Assembly (NCBI RefSeq): GCF_001545155.1
Contig: NZ_CP014226.1
Span: forward strand, 3,528,320 to 3,567,325
Source of the DNA: Halomonas chromatireducens
GTDB lineage: Bacteria; Pseudomonadota; Gammaproteobacteria; Pseudomonadales; Halomonadaceae
DNA: 39,006 nucleotides
Reading direction: 5' to 3'
Shown piece after piece: positions 35,898 to 39,006 of this stretch. How positions within the stretch are numbered: position 1 is the first letter of the stretch; each line of letters begins with the position of its first letter. The notes beneath the pieces were generated by a model. The model was not told the DNA's origin and did no database searches. It was given only the letters and a program-made list of their open reading frames with translations. A program made the position numbers and the translations under genes.

Positions 35898-36206
35898 ATG
35901 CATCCAACACGATCCGTAGAAGCACGTCGCGATCCCCAGGCCTGGCAGACCGCACTGGACCGGGCGCTGGCCGCCCATGAGAGCGAAGACGCCCTCGCCC
36001 ACTATCCCCATGTGGCCTTCGCTTTCCCCTCGTCGTCCCCCAACCCCTACTCGGGGGACTATCCGCTGCTCAACTACCGGGAGCCCAAGGAGTGGGCACC
36101 CACGCGCGGCTGGCGGGGGCGGCCTGCCCCGGACCGGGCTCCCGCAGGCGAGAAGTACAGCCCGCCAGTGCGCTTTACCCGCGGCAAGGCATGGAGCTCG
36201 CATTGA
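35898..36206 (+). CDS. Hypothetical protein, 102 aa
   Basis: This Pro-, Arg- and Trp-rich soluble protein has an N-terminal helix (RDPQAWQTALDRALAAHESEDALAHYP). A low-complexity region follows (SSSPNPYSGDYPLLNYREPKEW, then RGWRGRPAPDRAPAG). It looks partly disordered. GAGGA lies 8 nt before the ATG, supporting translation. No family is recognised. It stands alone between the nrd terminator and the hydrolase gene. Confidence 0.6.
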   Translation: MHPTRSVEARRDPQAWQTALDRALAAHESEDALAHYPHVAFAFPSSSPNPYSGDYPLLNYREPKEWAPTRGWRGRPAPDRAPAGEKYSPPVRFTRGKAWSSH

Positions 36207-36274
36207 GCCGGCGTTGCACTTCCCTGCCCTGGCCCCTAGTCTCTTAGGTTTTTGACGACGGGCGCAGGGTAGAC

Positions 36275-37921
36275 ATGCATCACACGGCCGTACGACTGCT
36301 TCGACAATTCTCGGCGACAGGCCTGCTGGTGGGGACGTTGTTCTTTGCCTTCTCCCTTACGCCAAGCCTGCTGCCGAGGCCCATGTATTCCCAGGGCATC
36401 GTTTCGGGGCTCTCGCTTGCCGCCGGCTACGCGCTGGGCTATGCCGGCCATTGGCTCTGGTACTACCTGCACCTGCCCAAGCCCAGTCTCCGGCTGGCAC
36501 TCACCATCAAGCTCACAGCAGCAGTGGTATGTGCCGTGATCGCCGCCGCCTTCCTGTGGCAGGCCTCCGAATGGCAAAACAGCATTCGCGAGCTCATGGG
36601 CATGGAGGAGGTCAGCGGCATACGCCCGTTCTATATCGGCACGATTACCCTGCTGATCTTCGGTGCCCTGCTGCTGGTCGCCCGGCTGTTCCGTCGCACC
36701 TTTCGTTTTCTTTCGCAGCGACTGCAGCGTTACATCTCCCACCGGGTATCCAATGTCATCGGCGTCCTCGTAGCAACCATGCTGTTCTGGTCGGTCATCG
36801 ATGGCATCATCTTCACCCTGGCCCTGCGCGTGGCAGACAACTCCTTCCAGCAGTTGGACGAGTTGATCCAGGACGACCTGGCGCCACCCACCGACCCGAT
36901 GCAGACCGGCAGTGCCAGCTCGCTGATCGGCTGGGAAGAGCTGGGCAGCCGTGGGCGGCGCTATATCTCCCGCACCCCTTCCGCAGAGGAGCTGACCGCA
37001 TTCCTGGGTGAGCCGGCGCAAGCACCGATACGTGTCTACGTTGGTTTGAGTGCCGCGGAGACACCGAAAGAAAGGGCCCAGCTCGCCCTGGCAGAGCTGA
37101 AGCGCGTTCGCGCCTTCGAGCGCTCGGTACTGGTTCTGGCTACCCCCACCGGCCGTGGCTGGGTCGACCCCGGCGCCCAGAATACCCTTGAGTACCTGCA
37201 GCGCGGCGACGTGGCCACGGCAACCGCCCAATACTCCTACCTGCCGAGTCACCTCACGATCATTGCCGAAGGGGATTACGGGGCAGAGAACGCTCGCGCC
37301 CTGTTCGAGGTTGTCTACGACTACTGGACCACCCTTCCCGCCGAGTCGCGGCCGAAGCTCTACCTGCACGGCCTCAGCCTGGGGTCGCTCAATTCCGATC
37401 TCTCCTTCGACTTCTACGACATCATCGACGACCCCTTTCACGGCGCCCTCTGGAGCGGCCCGCCGTATCGCAGTGAAACCTGGCAAGCGGTGACCCGCGA
37501 CCGCGAGCTCGGATCGCCGGCATGGCTCCCGACTTTCCGCAACGGCTCGGTGGTGCGCTTCATGAATCAGTACCAGGGGCTGGATATGCCGTATGGAGAA
37601 TGGGGGGATTTCCGTATCGCCTACCTGCAGTACGGCAGCGACCCGATTACCTTCTTCGAACCCTGGTCGTTCTTCCGGGAACCGGAGTGGATGCGAGAGC
37701 CCCGCGCACCGGACGTCTCGCCGGAACTTCGCTGGTACCCGGTAGTGACCATGCTGCAGCTGCTGGCCGACCTGACCATCGGCAATGCTCCGCCCGGTTA
37801 CGGCCACTCCTTCTCGGCCAGGCACTACCTGGACGCCTGGGCGAAACTGATCGAACCGGAAGATTGGACCGAGGCCGAGCTGGAGGAGCTGCAAAGACGA
37901 GTCGCCGAATCTTATCGTTGA
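36275..37921 (+). CDS. Alpha/beta-hydrolase family membrane protein
   Basis: This 548-aa protein has four to five N-terminal TM helices up to about residue 190 (SATGLLVGTLFFAFSLTPSLLPRP; LSLAAGYALGYAGHW; ALTIKLTAAVVCAVIAAAFLW; FYIGTITLLIFGALLLVARLF; VIGVLVATMLFWSVIDG). A C-terminal hydrolase domain follows, with IRVYVGLSAAETPKERAQLAL, the nucleophile elbow GLSLGSLNS, and AYLQYGSDPITFFEPWSFF. This is the layout of the Abhydrolase_9 family (membrane part plus PF10081-type domain). The substrate is unknown. ATG 36275 is the first in the frame. No partner gene. Confidence 0.88.
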   Translation: MHHTAVRLLRQFSATGLLVGTLFFAFSLTPSLLPRPMYSQGIVSGLSLAAGYALGYAGHWLWYYLHLPKPSLRLALTIKLTAAVVCAVIAAAFLWQASEWQNSIRELMGMEEVSGIRPFYIGTITLLIFGALLLVARLFRRTFRFLSQRLQRYISHRVSNVIGVLVATMLFWSVIDGIIFTLALRVADNSFQQLDELIQDDLAPPTDPMQTGSASSLIGWEELGSRGRRYISRTPSAEELTAFLGEPAQAPIRVYVGLSAAETPKERAQLALAELKRVRAFERSVLVLATPTGRGWVDPGAQNTLEYLQRGDVATATAQYSYLPSHLTIIAEGDYGAENARALFEVVYDYWTTLPAESRPKLYLHGLSLGSLNSDLSFDFYDIIDDPFHGALWSGPPYRSETWQAVTRDRELGSPAWLPTFRNGSVVRFMNQYQGLDMPYGEWGDFRIAYLQYGSDPITFFEPWSFFREPEWMREPRAPDVSPELRWYPVVTMLQLLADLTIGNAPPGYGHSFSARHYLDAWAKLIEPEDWTEAELEELQRRVAESYR

Positions 37922-38024
37922 ATGTCGGTAAGCACTCCCAACAGAGTGCGAAGGCTGCACTGGCACAATACAAGCGACAGAGAACTGCCGGATTGCTATC
38001 GCAATCCATAGGGTCCAAAACGAA

Positions 38025-38052
38025 GCGGCCTCTTCCTGAATGAAAAGGCCGC
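38025..38052. terminator. Hairpin between convergent genes
   Basis: GCGGCCT (38025-38031) pairs with AGGCCGC (38046-38052), with A/T runs on the inner flanks. It lies between the hydrolase stop (37921) and the PilX-like stop (38077). A smaller perfect hairpin, GGATTGC-TATC-GCAATCC, is at 37990-38007. Confidence 0.5.
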
Positions 38053-38076
38053 AGGCTAGTAGGCAAACATGCCAGG

Positions 38077-38856
38077 CTACTGGGGGACTGTTATTTCTCG
38101 CCAGCCACGTGCCATGTAAGTAAAGTTTCCGCCGGGGTTATTCCCCTCCAACCATAGCCTGGCCGCCTCGGGAGAAACACTCCCCAGAAGCTCCCATGCT
38201 GCGTCCAGGTATTCCAATACGTGCAGGTAATCGTTGCCTCCTCCACCGGTCAAGTCGATATTCACCTCATTGAAGACACAGTTGCCATCCCGACAGCTAT
38301 AGGGTGCGGCGATTATGGAGCCCTCCAAGTCCCCTCCACCGCCGCCCTTGACTGTATAATCGCCGAGAACGATGATCAGCCCCTGGAACTCGGGGTTACC
38401 GTTAAACTCCACATTGCCATCGATGATCAGTACGCCATCACCTGCCGAGCTCCCTCCCGCCGAAAACTTTCCACGGCTCGGCTGACATTGTTTGTCTATG
38501 TCTGTTGAGCACGTGGTGCCATCCGGCATCTCTTCACCGTCAAGATAGCCAAAAGGCCGATACTCGCCATCCGAGTCGAAGTGATCGCCCTCAGATATGA
38601 TATTGAAACCCGACATACTGCCACTCAAGGAGTCCGAACTGGCACTGCTGTATCCATCGGAAAAAATGGCAGAAATGAACTTATGAAAATCGTTGGCATC
38701 TGAAAGAATATGATCCTTTGGCTTGGTTGAAATCCCGCCCTTGTAATTGCAAAGCCTGTTCTGACCACTATTGCAAGTGGAATAATTCCCCGTATAGTCA
38801 CCATCCTGATTAACTGCCGCGGCCGCATAAAAAGTGCCATCGCCCGAGACAAGCTT
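38077..38856 (-). pseudogene. PilX-like type IV pilus protein, C-terminal fragment without a start
   Basis: The frame is open from just after a TAG at 38857-38859 to the stop at 38077, about 259 residues. It contains GDGVLIIDGNVEFNGNPEFQGLIIVLGDYTVKGGGGGDLEGSIIAAPY, then GGGGNDYLHVLEYLDAAWELL, a pattern I associate with the C-terminal domain of long PilX-like minor pilins. Upstream lie GTFYAAAAVNQDGDYTGN and paired Cys residues. No ATG or GTG is available; only a TTG at 38628 deep inside. The PilX hydrophobic N-terminus (prepilin helix) is not seen in any frame up to 39006. The 5' part is therefore frameshifted or lost, or the region is a fusion remnant. The 38860-39006 stretch is AT-richer and shows nothing certain. 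Confidence 0.55.
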
Positions 38857-39006
38857 CTAACTGTTTCTGGCTTTAGTTTTGATACATACAAAAGACTGCA
38901 GAACAACTTTAACAAAGGAAACAGATATAACAAATAAACCACACCCCAGCCTGTCAGCGCAAGTGCCACGCTCTAGCTATGTACCTATCATGCAGTCAGC
39001 TGGCAC

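Noticed and set aside
36236..37966. Minus-strand frame of 576 aa
   Set aside because: It is antisense to the alpha/beta-hydrolase gene, has no coherent domain and is rich in Gln/Gly/His as usual for shadows of GC-rich genes.
38625..38969. 114-aa minus-strand frame overlapping the PilX-like fragment
   Set aside because: It is hydrophobic only at its start and then becomes patternless, reading the PilX-like sequence in the wrong phase. At most its first part could be a frameshifted N-terminus.

Overview
The window looks like chromosomal DNA of a halophilic gammaproteobacterium of the Halomonas type. This is an inference from the high GC content, the Pseudomonas-like order of the aa3 oxidase cluster, a BCCT osmolyte carrier, a class Ia nrdAB pair with two ATP cones, and protein-level resemblance to that group. 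No rRNA or other decisive taxonomic marker is present.

Layout. (1) Positions 1-8.4 kb hold a minus-strand cluster for an aa3-type cytochrome c oxidase: coxB (with a fused cytochrome c domain), coxA, ctaG/cox11, cox3, a SURF1 gene, a thioredoxin-like assembly protein, ctaA and cyoE. A tiny twin-TM gene (DUF2909) lies on the opposite strand inside the cluster. The left end is abnormal: cyoE is cut near position 212 and abuts, tail to tail, a fragment of a MalY/PatB-type aminotransferase. (2) 8.5-12 kb: a phasin-like gene, a BCCT transporter followed by lrgA and lrgB, and a tRNA-Pro(GGG) with its terminator. (3) 12.2-16.1 kb: a NIT-domain chemoreceptor, small unknown proteins and a secreted CAP-domain protein. 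(4) 16.1-24.5 kb: an accessory region. It carries a GT32-like glycosyltransferase, a stress-type membrane protein, an AbiEii-type nucleotidyltransferase with a small upstream partner, a hipA gene reduced by internal deletion beside an intact hipB, a GSU2403-type nucleotidyltransferase, and a protein joining a sigma-region-2-like N-terminus to a ParB-like C-terminal region. Almost every one of these genes ends within about 15-65 bp of a copy of a palindromic repeat of about 150 bp. I read this repeat as a pair of inverted REP sequences (a BIME). (5) 24.6-38 kb: return to housekeeping genes: a MliC-like lipoprotein, metE with divergent metR, an RstAB-like two-component system, nrdA-nrdB with NrdR-type boxes, small unknown proteins, an alpha/beta-hydrolase membrane protein and, at the right edge, a PilX-like fragment with no usable start.

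How the parts work together. The oxidase subunits and nearly all their assembly factors (heme O/A synthesis, CuA/CuB copper delivery, SURF1) are co-oriented behind one good promoter at 8110-8138. metE/metR and nrdAB carry recognisable regulatory sites. The 16-24 kb region is the most unusual part. It concentrates toxin-like nucleotidyltransferases and a decayed toxin-antitoxin locus, has promoters covered by palindromes, and has REP pairs at the gene ends. The repeat copies show at least one compensatory base change, which supports a conserved stem.

Limits. Family names come from motif recognition without database searches. The two window ends carry broken genes that could be biological or assembly artefacts.
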